Shown here: one piece after another, positions 17,095 to 26,500 of the stretch
Layout: the number at the start of each line of letters is the position of its first letter
How positions within the stretch are numbered: the stretch's first letter is position 1
From: Bacillota bacterium
Lineage (GTDB): Bacteria; Bacillota; Clostridia; Christensenellales; Aristaeellaceae
Reading direction: 5' to 3'
Assembly (NCBI GenBank): GCA_030057655.1
Contig: JASGUQ010000050.1
Coordinates: 1 to 64,000 of the forward strand
DNA length: 64,000 nt
Position numbers and translations under genes: made by a program
Notes under the pieces: model-generated
The model's database searches: none
What the model was told of the DNA's origin: nothing
The model's input: the letters and a program-made list of their open reading frames with translations, nothing else

Positions 17095-17466
17095 TGTTGA
17101 TAAGGCAGGGACGGTTTTCCCGGAAAGAGATGAAAGGGCCTGAATCGCTTAAATACTTGTTCCGGGATAACTTGTCCACTTGGGGTTGAACCTGTGGAAG
17201 GCGTCCTGTAAAAGCGCTTTGTATGGAGAATGTAAAATTTTTATCTGACGGCAAACCAACACGCTGTCCGCTGAAATTGTTTTATGCTCTCCCAAAAAAA
17301 AGTGGAAAATGGATGAACAAAAAAACTTGTCCATGTCCGTCCACAGAAAAAGGCTTTCATCCACAGTCCGTTTTTAACAATTTTTGAAGGAAAAACAAGC
17401 GTGTTTTGGTTTTTCCACAGCGTCCACAGCCCCTACTACTACTGCTACAATGATATTTACTACTGC
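17095..17466 (+). other. Probable replication origin (oriC): DnaA boxes, GC spacer, DnaA-trios
   Basis: The 431 bases between nagB and dnaN contain no gene but many DnaA-box-like 9-mers. Near matches to TTATCCACA include TGTTGATAA (17095-17103, reverse), TTGTCCACT (17172), CCGTCCACA (17337), TCATCCACA (17357), TTTTCCACA (17411) and GCGTCCACA (17420). The last two are head to tail, followed by GCCCC and then CTA-CTA-CTA-CTG-CTA (17433-17447), which on the complementary strand is a run of 3'-GAT-5' DnaA-trios, and then A+T-rich DNA. That order matches the basal unwinding system described for Bacillus subtilis oriC. A second CTACT run lies near 17460. Confidence 0.8.
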
Positions 17467-17511
17467 CGGACAACATGATTTTTAACCCGGCGTCTCAAGG
17501 AGGAAGCCCAA

Positions 17512-18624
17512 ATGAAAGTCGCCTTCAACGCAAGTGATTTTAATCACGGAATGAGCATGGTCAGCCACGCGCTGCCACCGCGTGCCGTCAAAATCTATCA
17601 GGAAGGCGTCTTTTTGGAGACCATGGACGCCGGCCTTCGCCTCACTGTCACAGACGGTGAGATCGCTATTCAGTCCGTTATTCCAGCGGAAGTGTCAGAG
17701 GATGGAAGCGCGCTGCTTCCTGCCCGTCTGCTGGGCGAACTGGTGCGCAATCTGGATGGCAATGTGGAGTTGGAAACCGAGTCCAATCAGGCAGCCACTG
17801 TTAAAAACCATGGTTCAAAAACCAGGCTTCTGCTGTTCGCGGCGGACGGTTTTCCGGACATTCAGGAGATCGAGGCGGAGTCTGTCACCAGCATCTCACA
17901 GACGCAGTTTAAAAACGCCGTGCGCAGCATCATCTTTGCCCTGGCGACCGACGAGACCCGCCGCATCCTGACCGGCTGTCTGATGGAAACCAGCGCGGAC
18001 GAGGTGCGTTTCACCTGCCTGGATGGTTATCGCCTGGCCATGCAGCGAGTCTACTGTAGCCATGAAATGCCCAAGGACAGGGACATCCTGTCTTATATCC
18101 TTCCGGGCACCCTGGTGGGCAACATCAGCAGGATGCTGGCGGATTCCGATCAGCCCATCACCCTTAAAATGTCCAAAACGCACATGATGGCGGAATTTGA
18201 CAAAACCAAGGTCTATTCCCCCCTCATTCTGGGCGAATACATCAATTATCGCCAGATTCTGCCCACGTCCTGGACCACCGCGATCCGGGTGCAGCGGACG
18301 CTTCTGGCTTCCGCCATTCAGCGCGCCAGCCTGATCGCGCGCGAAGGCGACAACAACCTGCTGAAACTCAAGATAGAGGATCAATCCCTTACCATCTCCG
18401 CCATGGCGGACAAGGGCGCGGCCACCGAACAGATTCAGATTGATTTTGACGGAAATCCTCTCAACATCGCGTTTAACGCCAATTACCTCAGCGACGTTAT
18501 CAAAAATATAGACACCCCCGACCTGTCCATGCGCTTTAACACCAGCGTCAGCCCCTGCGTGATCTGCCCCGTTACCGGCAACCAGTACACCTATCTGATC
18601 CTGCCGGTGCGCGTGTCGGACTAA
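17512..18624 (+). CDS. dnaN: DNA polymerase III beta subunit (sliding clamp)
   Basis: This 370-residue protein begins MKVAFNASDF and ends in ILPVRV, the usual beta-clamp C-terminal strand. It shows the three repeated clamp domains, including LDGYRLAMQR in the second domain and FNANYLSDVI in the third. It forms the dimeric ring that tethers DNA polymerase III to DNA. AAGGAGG at 17499-17505 supports ATG 17512. It directly follows the probable origin, as in many Bacillota. Unusually, dnaA is not upstream (nagB is), and recF/gyrB are not downstream (an IS200-like element and metH are). Confidence 0.96.
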   Translation: MKVAFNASDFNHGMSMVSHALPPRAVKIYQEGVFLETMDAGLRLTVTDGEIAIQSVIPAEVSEDGSALLPARLLGELVRNLDGNVELETESNQAATVKNHGSKTRLLLFAADGFPDIQEIEAESVTSISQTQFKNAVRSIIFALATDETRRILTGCLMETSADEVRFTCLDGYRLAMQRVYCSHEMPKDRDILSYILPGTLVGNISRMLADSDQPITLKMSKTHMMAEFDKTKVYSPLILGEYINYRQILPTSWTTAIRVQRTLLASAIQRASLIAREGDNNLLKLKIEDQSLTISAMADKGAATEQIQIDFDGNPLNIAFNANYLSDVIKNIDTPDLSMRFNTSVSPCVICPVTGNQYTYLILPVRVSD

Positions 18625-18730
18625 AAACCACCGGCTCAGCCGGTGATATGCACGAGACCTTCAAGGCCATTTACTGGCTGCGTCTCAAGACGCTCTGAAT
18701 AATCTGGCAACCGCAACTTTTTCTCGGGCC

Positions 18731-18751
18731 GCCGCTTAAGCGGCCTTTTTT
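18731..18751 (+). terminator. Plus-strand terminator at the tnpA 3' end
   Basis: A perfect 14-base palindrome GCCGCTTAAGCGGC (18731-18744) is followed by a six-T run. It would end dnaN transcripts and shield tnpA from antisense transcription, or the reverse. Impinging-transcription barriers like this are common in IS200 elements. Confidence 0.6.
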
Positions 18752-19220
18752 ATGCCTTCTCGGGCTTGCTACCCGTGAACGGGTCTATGTATTCCTTGAA
18801 CGAAAGTTGATCCGCTGCTACATTCATTTGCAATTGTTCTCGGATATATTTCGTTATCCTTTCCTTGTTGCGTCCCACCGTATCCACATAGTACCCGCGA
18901 CACCAGAAGTGACGATTCCCATACTTGTATTTTAAGTTCGCATGCCGATCGAATATCATTAGCGAACTTTTTCCCTTTAAGTACCCCATAAACTGCGACA
19001 CACTTATACTTGGCGGAATACTTACCAGCATATGGATATGATCCGGGCAGGCTTCTGCTTCGTGGATCTCTACCCCTTTCATCTCACATAATTGCCTGAG
19101 TATTTTCCCGATGTCCGCTTTGATCTTCCCATACACAATTTGCCGTCGGTACTTCGGAGCAAATACGATGTGATATTTGCAGTTCCATTTTGTGTGTGAT
19201 AAGCTTTTGCTGTCATTCAT
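18750..19220 (-). CDS. tnpA: IS200/IS605-family transposase TnpA
   Basis: This 156-residue Y1 HUH transposase catalyses single-strand excision and insertion. HUH is seen as PDHIHML, and the catalytic tyrosine is in the helix near KYIREQ. NCKYHIVFAPKYRR at the N-terminus is typical. ATG 19220 gives the family's usual length; the frame extends 20 codons further upstream without need. AGGAGG lies about 13 bases upstream of this ATG, which is long and may keep expression low. No TnpB/IscB partner is present, so it is an IS200-type single-gene element. The gene looks intact. Confidence 0.92.
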   Translation of the reverse strand: MNDSKSLSHTKWNCKYHIVFAPKYRRQIVYGKIKADIGKILRQLCEMKGVEIHEAEACPDHIHMLVSIPPSISVSQFMGYLKGKSSLMIFDRHANLKYKYGNRHFWCRGYYVDTVGRNKERITKYIREQLQMNVAADQLSFKEYIDPFTGSKPEKA

Positions 19221-19417
19221 CTTCGATGACAAACCTCCTTTGCTTGCACTGCGGTTGCCAGACCGGCTCGATTGTAGCAAAGGAGGTTTATGATAGCTAA
19301 AGCTTTTTTATTCCACCAGCTCTGCTGGTGGTTTTATGGGATGAAGCGCACAATACAAGCAAACTGCCGTCTTTTGGGGCGGCAGTTTACAAAAGCTAAT
19401 TAATTTCATTCTGAATT

Positions 19418-21829
19418 TCAAGGGTTTTTAAACACCGTTTTCGCGTAATCCACCGCGTCCATGGCGGTCTTGCCGTAAAAATCGGCCCCGATGCTCCTGG
19501 CGTATTCGGCGGTCAGCACCGCGCCGCCCACCATAATTTTGGTGTCAGGGCAGTTCTCTCTTAAAAGGCGGATGGTCTCCGCCATGCTTTCAACCGTGGT
19601 GGTCATCAGGGCAGACAGGCCGACCAGGCGGCAATCTTCCCTTTGACAGGCGGAAACCACCTTCTCATGATCTACGTCCTTGCCCAGGTCCAGCACATGG
19701 TAGCCGTGGTTTTCAAGCAGGGCGCGCACGATGTTTTTGCCGATGTCGTGGATGTCGCCCTTGACGGTGGCGATCACGATGGTGTCTTTTTTGATGTTTT
19801 GATCGGCTTCCTTGGGCAATTTCTCCCGAACCACCTCAAAGCTGGCCGCGCAGGCGTCCGCGGACATCATCAGCTGGGGCAAAAACAGGGCGCCCTTGGC
19901 AAAATCATCGCCCACCCGGGTCAGCGCCGGGACCAGGATCTGGTTGATGACCTCCATCGCGTCCTTTGTCTCAAGCGCGGCGCGGGTCAGGCGGGCCGCG
20001 TCCTCCTTCAGGCCCCGGATGATGGCGTGGGAGAGGCTGTTTTCCGGCTGATCATCCTTCTGCGCTTGGGCTTTTGCAGTGCCGGAGGTCATCGCGGCCT
20101 CCCGCCCGGTCTGGTTTTTGATGTACCGGCGCGCGCCCTCGTCCTGGCCGGACAAGAGCAGGTAGGTGTCAAAGGCCGCCATCATCAGTTCGCTCCCCGG
20201 GTTGATGATGGCAAAATCAAGCCCGGCGTTCAAGGCCAGGGTCACAAAGCCGGCGTTCACCGCCTGGCGGTTGGGCAGGCCAAAGGAGATGTTGGACACG
20301 CCCAGCATGGTCTTGACCTGAAGGGTGTCCCTGATCAGTTTCAGCGCCTTAAGGGTGACCTGGGCGGCCTTGCTGTCCGCGGAAACGGTCATGCACAGGG
20401 GGTCGATCACGATGTCCTTTTTGGGGATGCCCTCCTGTTCGCACCGGCTGACGATCTTCCTGGCGATCTCAAGCCTTCCCTCCGCGGTCTGGGGGATGCC
20501 GGACTCATCCAGTGTCAGCCCGGCGATCACGCCGCCGTATTTCTTGACCAGGGGCAAGACGGCAGCCAGGCTGTCCTCCTTGCCGGTGACGGAGTTGATC
20601 AGCGCCTTGCCGTTCACCGCGCGCAGGCCGCTTTCCAGCACCTCGGGCTTGCCCGCGTCGATCTGAAGGGGCAATTGGCTCACCTCCTGCACCGCGCGCA
20701 CCACCTCCGCCATCAGCCCGGCCTCGTCAACCCCGGGCAGGCCCACGTTGATGTCCAGCAGGTCCGCGCCTTGCTCCTCCTGGATGATGGCCTGGCGGCG
20801 CATCCAGTTGAAGTCCTGCTCGCGCAGCGCCGCCTGCATGGCCTTTTTGCCGGTGGGATTGATGCGCTCGCCGATCAGCAAAGGCAGGCCGGCCCTGACC
20901 GTTCGGCCATAGGAGCAAAGGAGGGTGTCGTTTTTGGGCACAGGCTGCTGATATGGAACGCCCTTCAATGCGGTTTTCAGTTCCCTGATGTGTTCCGGCG
21001 TGGTGCCGCAGCAGCCGCCCAGCGCCTGAACACCGAGGGCCGCGTATTCCGCCATCAATTGGCCAAAATCCTCCGGCCCCATGTCAAACACGGTTTTGCC
21101 ATCCACCTGATGGGGCAGCCCGGCGTTGAGCTTCAAGATCAGGGGGAAGGACGCGGCCTGCACCAGGTCCTCAATGACAGGGCGCAGCAAGCGGGGGTCC
21201 GCGCCGCAGTTGAGGCCCAGGGCGTTGACGCGCAGGCCCTCCAGCAGCGCCACCAGCCCCGTCGCGTCAAGGCCGCTTAATAATTTGCCCTGCTCGTCCA
21301 CGGCCGCCGTCGCGAAAACAGGCAGATCGCAATTTTCTTTTGCCGCCAGGATGGCAGCCTTCATCTCATAGGGGTCGGTCATGGTCTCCACCACAACCAG
21401 GTCGCAAAGCGGCGCCGCAGCGATGACAAGCTCCTGATAGGCGGACACACAGTCCTCAAAATCCAGGTCGCCAACCGGCTTTAAAAGCCGCCCTGTCGGC
21501 CCGATGTCCAGGGCGACAAAGGCCTTTTTGCCGGTCTCTTTTTCATGCGTCAGGCAGGCTTCCCGGGCGTTCCTGGCTGCTGCCGCCGCCAGCTCGCCCA
21601 CGGTGTGCGCCTCCCCTTTAAACTTAAAGCGGTTTAAACCAAAGGTGTTGATGTACACCACATCGGCGCCTGAACGCAGGTAATCCAGGTGGATGCCTTT
21701 GATCACGTCCGGCTGATTGATGTTCCACAGTTCGGGCAGTTCCCCGGCCTTCAGGCCTTTTTTCTGCAGCTGGGTCCCCATGCCGCCGTCCAGGATCAGG
21801 AAATCATTTCTATGAGCGGTGAAAGGCAT
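19418..21829 (-). CDS. metH: Cobalamin-dependent methionine synthase lacking the activation domain
   Basis: This 803-residue enzyme transfers the methyl group of methyltetrahydrofolate to homocysteine. Domains in order: homocysteine-binding (residues ~5-295, zinc cysteines in GGCCGT near 285), pterin-binding (~315-575, starting LLIGERINPTG), cobalamin cap (~620-690) and B12-binding with GDIHDIG, whose His694 is the expected lower cobalt ligand. The protein stops after the B12 domain, so the SAM-binding reactivation domain of E. coli MetH is missing; the overlapping upstream gene supplies it. The start overlaps that gene by 20 bases. The gene is third in a metF / activation / metH operon. Confidence 0.95.
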   Translation of the reverse strand: MPFTAHRNDFLILDGGMGTQLQKKGLKAGELPELWNINQPDVIKGIHLDYLRSGADVVYINTFGLNRFKFKGEAHTVGELAAAAARNAREACLTHEKETGKKAFVALDIGPTGRLLKPVGDLDFEDCVSAYQELVIAAAPLCDLVVVETMTDPYEMKAAILAAKENCDLPVFATAAVDEQGKLLSGLDATGLVALLEGLRVNALGLNCGADPRLLRPVIEDLVQAASFPLILKLNAGLPHQVDGKTVFDMGPEDFGQLMAEYAALGVQALGGCCGTTPEHIRELKTALKGVPYQQPVPKNDTLLCSYGRTVRAGLPLLIGERINPTGKKAMQAALREQDFNWMRRQAIIQEEQGADLLDINVGLPGVDEAGLMAEVVRAVQEVSQLPLQIDAGKPEVLESGLRAVNGKALINSVTGKEDSLAAVLPLVKKYGGVIAGLTLDESGIPQTAEGRLEIARKIVSRCEQEGIPKKDIVIDPLCMTVSADSKAAQVTLKALKLIRDTLQVKTMLGVSNISFGLPNRQAVNAGFVTLALNAGLDFAIINPGSELMMAAFDTYLLLSGQDEGARRYIKNQTGREAAMTSGTAKAQAQKDDQPENSLSHAIIRGLKEDAARLTRAALETKDAMEVINQILVPALTRVGDDFAKGALFLPQLMMSADACAASFEVVREKLPKEADQNIKKDTIVIATVKGDIHDIGKNIVRALLENHGYHVLDLGKDVDHEKVVSACQREDCRLVGLSALMTTTVESMAETIRLLRENCPDTKIMVGGAVLTAEYARSIGADFYGKTAMDAVDYAKTVFKNP

Positions 21830-22520
21830 CTTCTCCCTCGCTTTCCACTTTTATTTCACGCATTGCGCAGTCTGTTTTTTCGCAAGTCAGGCAGGGACTT
21901 TTTTTGCCTTTAGTTTCCTTGCCTGCTATCAGCCCCGTGATGGCGGTGACGCTTTTTTGCGGCGTCAGCATCAGGCTGTCCGTCACGGACAGGCCGATCA
22001 GTTTGCCGGCGTTTAAAAGCCGGATCAGGTCCGGCTGAAGCTTCAGCGGCAGATCCCCGTAGCCCGGGGAAAAGCGCGGCCTTAAACTGAAGCCTTCCTG
22101 CTTGATCTCTGCCTTCATCGCTTCTTCCTCCAGGTCCAGAACCTCCTCCAGGCAGGCCGCGGCCAGCGCCTGCAAAACCAGCATGTCAAAGGAGGAGGTC
22201 AGGGACAGCCTTGTCATCAGCCTGTCCACCCCGCTGCCCAGGGTGGCCGCGGTCAAAAACACCGCCCGGCAGGATTTCAGGTTGATAAGCAGGTCTTTGC
22301 TTTTGATCACCAGGCCGGACAGGCGGATCTCCTCCCCTGAGACGCTGATCTCAAAGCGCTGCCGGACCAGGCGGGGCGCGGCGGCTTCCTTTAAAAGGCC
22401 CGTCACCTCGCCGATGCGCTCCCTGACCCTGTCCTCAGGCATGCTGCCCCGGTAGCCCAGGTAGCGCAAGGCTTCCCGCTCCGGGATCTGGGGAAAAGGC
22501 CTGGAATAGCCCTCAGGCAT
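21810..22520 (-). CDS. Methionine synthase reactivation domain protein (separate MetH activation subunit)
   Basis: This 236-residue protein resembles the C-terminal SAM-binding activation domain of MetH. The key motif RFSPGYGDLP is near residues 155-165, the usual SAM-contacting loop. A C-terminal CxxCxxxxC-type cysteine set (PCLTCEKTDC) is present, as in stand-alone versions from anaerobes. It should allow reductive methylation of inactive cob(II)alamin on the MetH protein. It overlaps metF by 8 bases and metH by 20 bases, so the three are tightly coupled. It could also act on another corrinoid protein, but the position favours MetH. Confidence 0.85.
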   Translation of the reverse strand: MPEGYSRPFPQIPEREALRYLGYRGSMPEDRVRERIGEVTGLLKEAAAPRLVRQRFEISVSGEEIRLSGLVIKSKDLLINLKSCRAVFLTAATLGSGVDRLMTRLSLTSSFDMLVLQALAAACLEEVLDLEEEAMKAEIKQEGFSLRPRFSPGYGDLPLKLQPDLIRLLNAGKLIGLSVTDSLMLTPQKSVTAITGLIAGKETKGKKSPCLTCEKTDCAMREIKVESEGEDAFHRS

Positions 22521-23397
22521 CCGGGTTGCTCCCGGTAAAGATGCGGTCCAAATTGCTCATGATGCCTTCCACGATCTGCGGCTTGTTCATGGTGTACAAG
22601 TGGATGCCCTTGATGCCGTTGGCGATCAGGTCGATGATCTGGTTGGCGGCGAACACGATGCCCGCCTGCTCCATGGCCATTGGGTCGTTGTGGAATTTGT
22701 CCGCGATGGCCAGAAGCTGGGCTGGCAGGTTGGTGCCGGAGATGCGCTTGATGTGGGCGATCTGCTTGTAGTTGGTCAGCGGCATGATGCCGGGGAGGAC
22801 GGGCAGGGTGACCCCGGCGTCCCTCAAGCGGTACATGAAGTTGTAGAAAATGTTGTTGTCAAAAAACATCTGGGAGATCAGGAAATCCGCCCCGGCGTCC
22901 TGCTTGATTTTCAGCGTCTTGATGTCGTGGTGCTTGTCTTCGCTTTCCACATGGCCCTCCGGGTAGCAGGCGCCGCCGATGCAGAAATCCCCCTGGCTTT
23001 TGATCTCGGCCATCAGGTCGGAGGCGTGGGGGAAATCCTTTTTGGGCACAAAGCCCTCCTCGTTGGGCATGTCGCCCCTTAAGGCCAGCACGTTTTGAAT
23101 GCCCTTGGATTTCAATTCCGCGCATTTCTCTTTTACCGTCTCCCTGGTGGAGGCAATGCCGGTGAAGTGGGCCAGCGCGGTCAGGCCCAACTCGTTTTGC
23201 ACCTGATCCGCGATGGCCACGGTGTTTTTGGACGTACCGCCGCCGGCGCCGTAGGTGACGGAGCAAAAATCAGGCTTTAATTTCGCGATGCGCCTGGTGC
23301 AGGCCATCACACTGTCAAGCGGCAGGCCCGCCTTGGGGGGAAACACCTCAAAAGAGATGGTGATCTTGTCCTGATTCAAAATGTCGCGGATTGTCAT
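22513..23397 (-). CDS. metF: Methylenetetrahydrofolate reductase
   Basis: This 294-residue TIM-barrel flavoenzyme reduces methylene-THF to methyl-THF, the substrate of MetH encoded two genes downstream. Conserved segments are SFEVFPPK near the N-terminus, SVTYGAGGG, ALRGDMP and FLISQMFFD. AAAGGAGG lies about 7 bases before ATG 23397. It is the first gene of the methionine operon. On the minus strand TATAAT occurs at 23426-23421 as a likely -10 box, but the -35 region coincides with the terminator hairpin and is poor. No SAM or cobalamin riboswitch was recognised in the ~130-base upstream gap. Confidence 0.95.
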   Translation of the reverse strand: MTIRDILNQDKITISFEVFPPKAGLPLDSVMACTRRIAKLKPDFCSVTYGAGGGTSKNTVAIADQVQNELGLTALAHFTGIASTRETVKEKCAELKSKGIQNVLALRGDMPNEEGFVPKKDFPHASDLMAEIKSQGDFCIGGACYPEGHVESEDKHHDIKTLKIKQDAGADFLISQMFFDNNIFYNFMYRLRDAGVTLPVLPGIMPLTNYKQIAHIKRISGTNLPAQLLAIADKFHNDPMAMEQAGIVFAANQIIDLIANGIKGIHLYTMNKPQIVEGIMSNLDRIFTGSNPDA

Positions 23398-23433
23398 GCT
23401 CGCCCTCCTTTGTTTCGCTTATTATAGCGCAAA

Positions 23434-23455
23434 AGCCGTCATCAGACGGCTTTTT
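23434..23455. terminator. Terminator hairpin between the giant secreted protein and metF
   Basis: AGCCGTC (23434-23440) and GACGGCT (23445-23451) pair around ATCA. T-runs follow on the plus strand (TTTTTA), and a shorter one (TTTT) on the minus strand. It lies downstream of the minus-strand 23528-27739 gene, whose transcript it probably ends. Confidence 0.6.
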
Positions 23456-23527
23456 ATCGGCATTTATTGTATTAATTGTATCAGAACAGTTCACCTTTTA
23501 ATTGAGCGCCAGGTTTTGGCCTGTCAG

Positions 23528-26500
23528 TTATTCTTCCGGGATTGCCGGCGCGAACCAGGGCAGGCTGCCATAAGGCGGGGTGACGCCCAATTTGTTCAGC
23601 GCCTCTATATTGTACAGGATCTGGAATTTTGCCCCGGCGTCAAAGGGGGTTTTGGCCGCGTCCTCGCCTCCAAGGATCCGGGCAGTCATCAGGCCGGCCC
23701 TGTGTCCCAGGTTGCTGGCGTCCGCCAGGCAGGCAACGGCCGCGCCCTGGGCCAAATGCTCGGGGCTGACGCCATAGACCAGTTTCTTGGCCGTTTCGGC
23801 CGCCTGCAGCAGGCTGTCTGACAGGTTTTTGTCAATTTCCCGGCTGCTAAGGATGATGGCGTTGGAAGCGTCGCGCATGAATTCCTTTGCCTGCGCGAGT
23901 TCCTCCTCATTGGACAACTCCATCAGCAGGACCTCAGGCTGGCCGGGCATGCTTCCAATCCACTCCAAACCCGGCAGGAAGCCGTCTGAAAGGCGCAGCA
24001 AGCCCGCCTGTTTGGCATTTGGCTCAAAGAGCCTTACAGCATACAGCAGCTGCTCAAGGGGCGCCGCGCTGCAAACGCCGGTCACCGGCCCCTTGCCCAG
24101 GCCATTGGCATTGATAAGCCCGGCTGAAATGGGGTTGTCCACATCGGTGAAAATGAGCGGCATTTTGCCGTTAATCGCCTTCCGGGCCAGGCTGGCCGCC
24201 GGTTCGCCAAGGGCGATGACGGCGTCATAGCGTTTTTGGCTGACCTCCTGCGCGATGTCCTGCGCTGTCTCCGGGTCGCCCTGCGCTTCATAGAAGTCGA
24301 TCTGAATGTTTTCGTTGATGCGGTAGCCTGCCTGCATCAGCCCGGTTAATACGCCGTTTAGAAGATCGTTCTGCCTGCCGCTTTGCTCGTACTGGATAAT
24401 CGCGATAACCGCGCCGTCCTTTGGAATGACGAAGCCCCCGGGGATGAAAACATCATCATCCGGCTGGTCTCCAGGCCAATCGCCGGGTTTGTCTTCAGGC
24501 TTGTCTTCTGGCTGATCTCCAGGTTTGTCTCCGGGTTTGTCTTCAGGCCGATCTCCCGGTTTGTCTTCAGGCTTGTCTTCTGGCTGATCACCTGGTTTGT
24601 CGTCAGGCTTGTCTCCCGGCTGATCTCCCGGCTTGTCGCCTGGTTTATCACCTGGCTTGTCACCGGGTCTGTCTTCAGTCTGATCGCTTGGTTTGTCGTC
24701 AGGCTTGTCTCCGGGCTTGTCACCGGGTCTGTCTTCAGTCTGATCGCCTGGTTTGTCTTCTGGCTGATTACCCGGTTGGCCTCCCGACCTATCACCTGTT
24801 TTGTCTCCAGGCTGGTCGCCTGGTTTGTCGCTTAGCTGGTCACCAAGCTTGTCAACAGGCTTGTCACCGGGTTTTTCTCCGGATCTGTCGCCGGGTTTGT
24901 CGCCGGGTTTGTCAGAGGGCTGATCAGCGGGCTTGTCTTCCGGTTGTTCAGGGGGCAGGTCCGGCCCCGGCTTTGGATGCGACATTGCTTTTTTATCACG
25001 CTGCACGGTGATTTTGAAGGTGGTGGAGGCTTGTGAGCCCAATCCGCACTCCGCGCTGACCGTTACCGTAAAGCTTCTGGTAAATTCGCCCTCTTTCCAG
25101 TCGTCCACTTCCGGCTGTCCGGAGATCGTGTTCTTCAAATCGTGTTTGACGCCCTTGGGCAGCCCAAAGACATGGATTTTGACCCAGGTGGGGCTGGATG
25201 TGTTGGTCTGGATCGTAACGGGGGCGATTTCCTGACCAATCTGCACGGTCTGATCGGGGATCGGGGAAATGACCAAGCTGGCGTCCTCTGGTTCACCCGA
25301 CCAAATAAAATTCTTGGAGTGTCGAAGCACCGTGAAGCTGATCGTGGTCATTAAGTCAAATCTTTTTGCTACGAACAGCCGGTTTCCGGGCATAGAATAG
25401 GGCTTTCTTTCAGCGGTTGCCCGTATGGTCGCCAGATAATTCCGGACGGTCTCCCCTTCTTTCCAATCCTGCACTTCAACAAAGCCGTCCACCACCTGCC
25501 CGTGCCCGATTGAGACCCCGGGCGGCAGCCCCTCTGCCGTTATGTTAGTCAGGTTGTAATCCGCCCTGGTGCAGGACAGGTAAATGGGGTTCATGCGCTG
25601 CAAGTCAACAACTGTCTGCGGGAAAATCCTGTCAAATTCCGGGTCTTCCATCAGGTCTAAGTCCCTGAGAATGATGATTTTGAATTGTTCGGAGAACCAC
25701 TTTCCCTGGTAATCGAAGTAGGCAAGTATGTCAAACTGGCGGTTGGTCTCGCCGGGAAGCCAATCCGTTATCTCAGCGGAACCCGCAATGGTATCTTTCC
25801 GGCTGTTAAACTCAAAACCCTTTGGCAGGGAAGTGCATCTGACGTTGACCTTTTGGTTATCCGGGGTGACAGTCAGCTTGATTTCGCCATACTCTTTCTC
25901 CTTTATGATCAGATCACTCACGGGTTCAAACTGATACCACGGCCCCTTGTCCGGGCTCAGGATGGCGATGTGCAGATTACCAAAAACCTGGTAACCTCCC
26001 GCTGAGACACGGACTGTCAGCTTTAAATCGGACAATCCATCATCATCATATTTTTTCCATCCACGGGGTATCCCTGTCACCTTATAGCGCAGGAGTCTGT
26101 AGCCAAGATCGTCGGATTTGGGTGTTTCCCCGGCTTTCGTTAGCCACAGCCCATATTGATCCAAATATCTTTCTTCGATTATTCCTTTATTTAAGATAAA
26201 AACACTTTGGAAGATGTCTACCTTCACATTTCCGCTCAGGTTGGTGCGCACCACCAGGGGGATGTCCTTTATCCGGTTGCCTTCAACGACAAACCTGTGG
26301 GGGATGAAGTCCAAAGAAAGGATCTCATCCGCCAGGCCGTCCCCGTTCTCATCCCGCTGTACATGCATGATGAAGCTTCTGCTCGCGATCTGGTCGAACT
26401 CGGTTTTAGCGGAATAGCCTACTATGACATCCCTGCTGAGCTCCCTGTCATGCGCCCAATTAACGAAGGGGGTTCCGCTGATCGTGGCATTCTCGCTGAA

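Larger units (their letters stand above)
18625..19331 (-). mobile_element. IS200-like insertion sequence
   Basis: A single tnpA gene is flanked by hairpins. At 18629-18645 CACCGGC-TCA-GCCGGTG forms one, and at 19313-19331 CCACCAGC-TCT-GCTGGTGG forms the other. Read outward, both ends start AAAACCACC, so they resemble imperfect inverted copies of each other. Inside, TCTGGCAACCGCA near 18703 and TGCGGTTGCCAGA near 19249 are a further inverted pair. IS200/IS605 elements carry subterminal hairpins of this kind. Exact cleavage points cannot be set from one copy. Confidence 0.7.

Noticed and set aside
19643-21280. 545-codon open frame on the plus strand
   Set aside because: It lies antisense to metH, whose motifs are unambiguous; the translation is low-complexity (His/Gly/Val/Gln-rich), as expected for the reverse of a G+C-rich gene.
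23398-23527. SAM or cobalamin riboswitch before metF
   Set aside because: The gap is only about 130 bases and contains one short terminator hairpin; no conserved riboswitch core was recognised.
24383-24835. Plus-strand open frame with repeated LVFRLVFWLI sequence resembling a membrane protein
   Set aside because: It is the reverse reading of the PGDKP repeat tract; the 12-base period keeps all frames open. No start signals.
24455-24965. CRISPR array
   Set aside because: The repeat period is 12 bases with no unique spacers, and the tract is coding.
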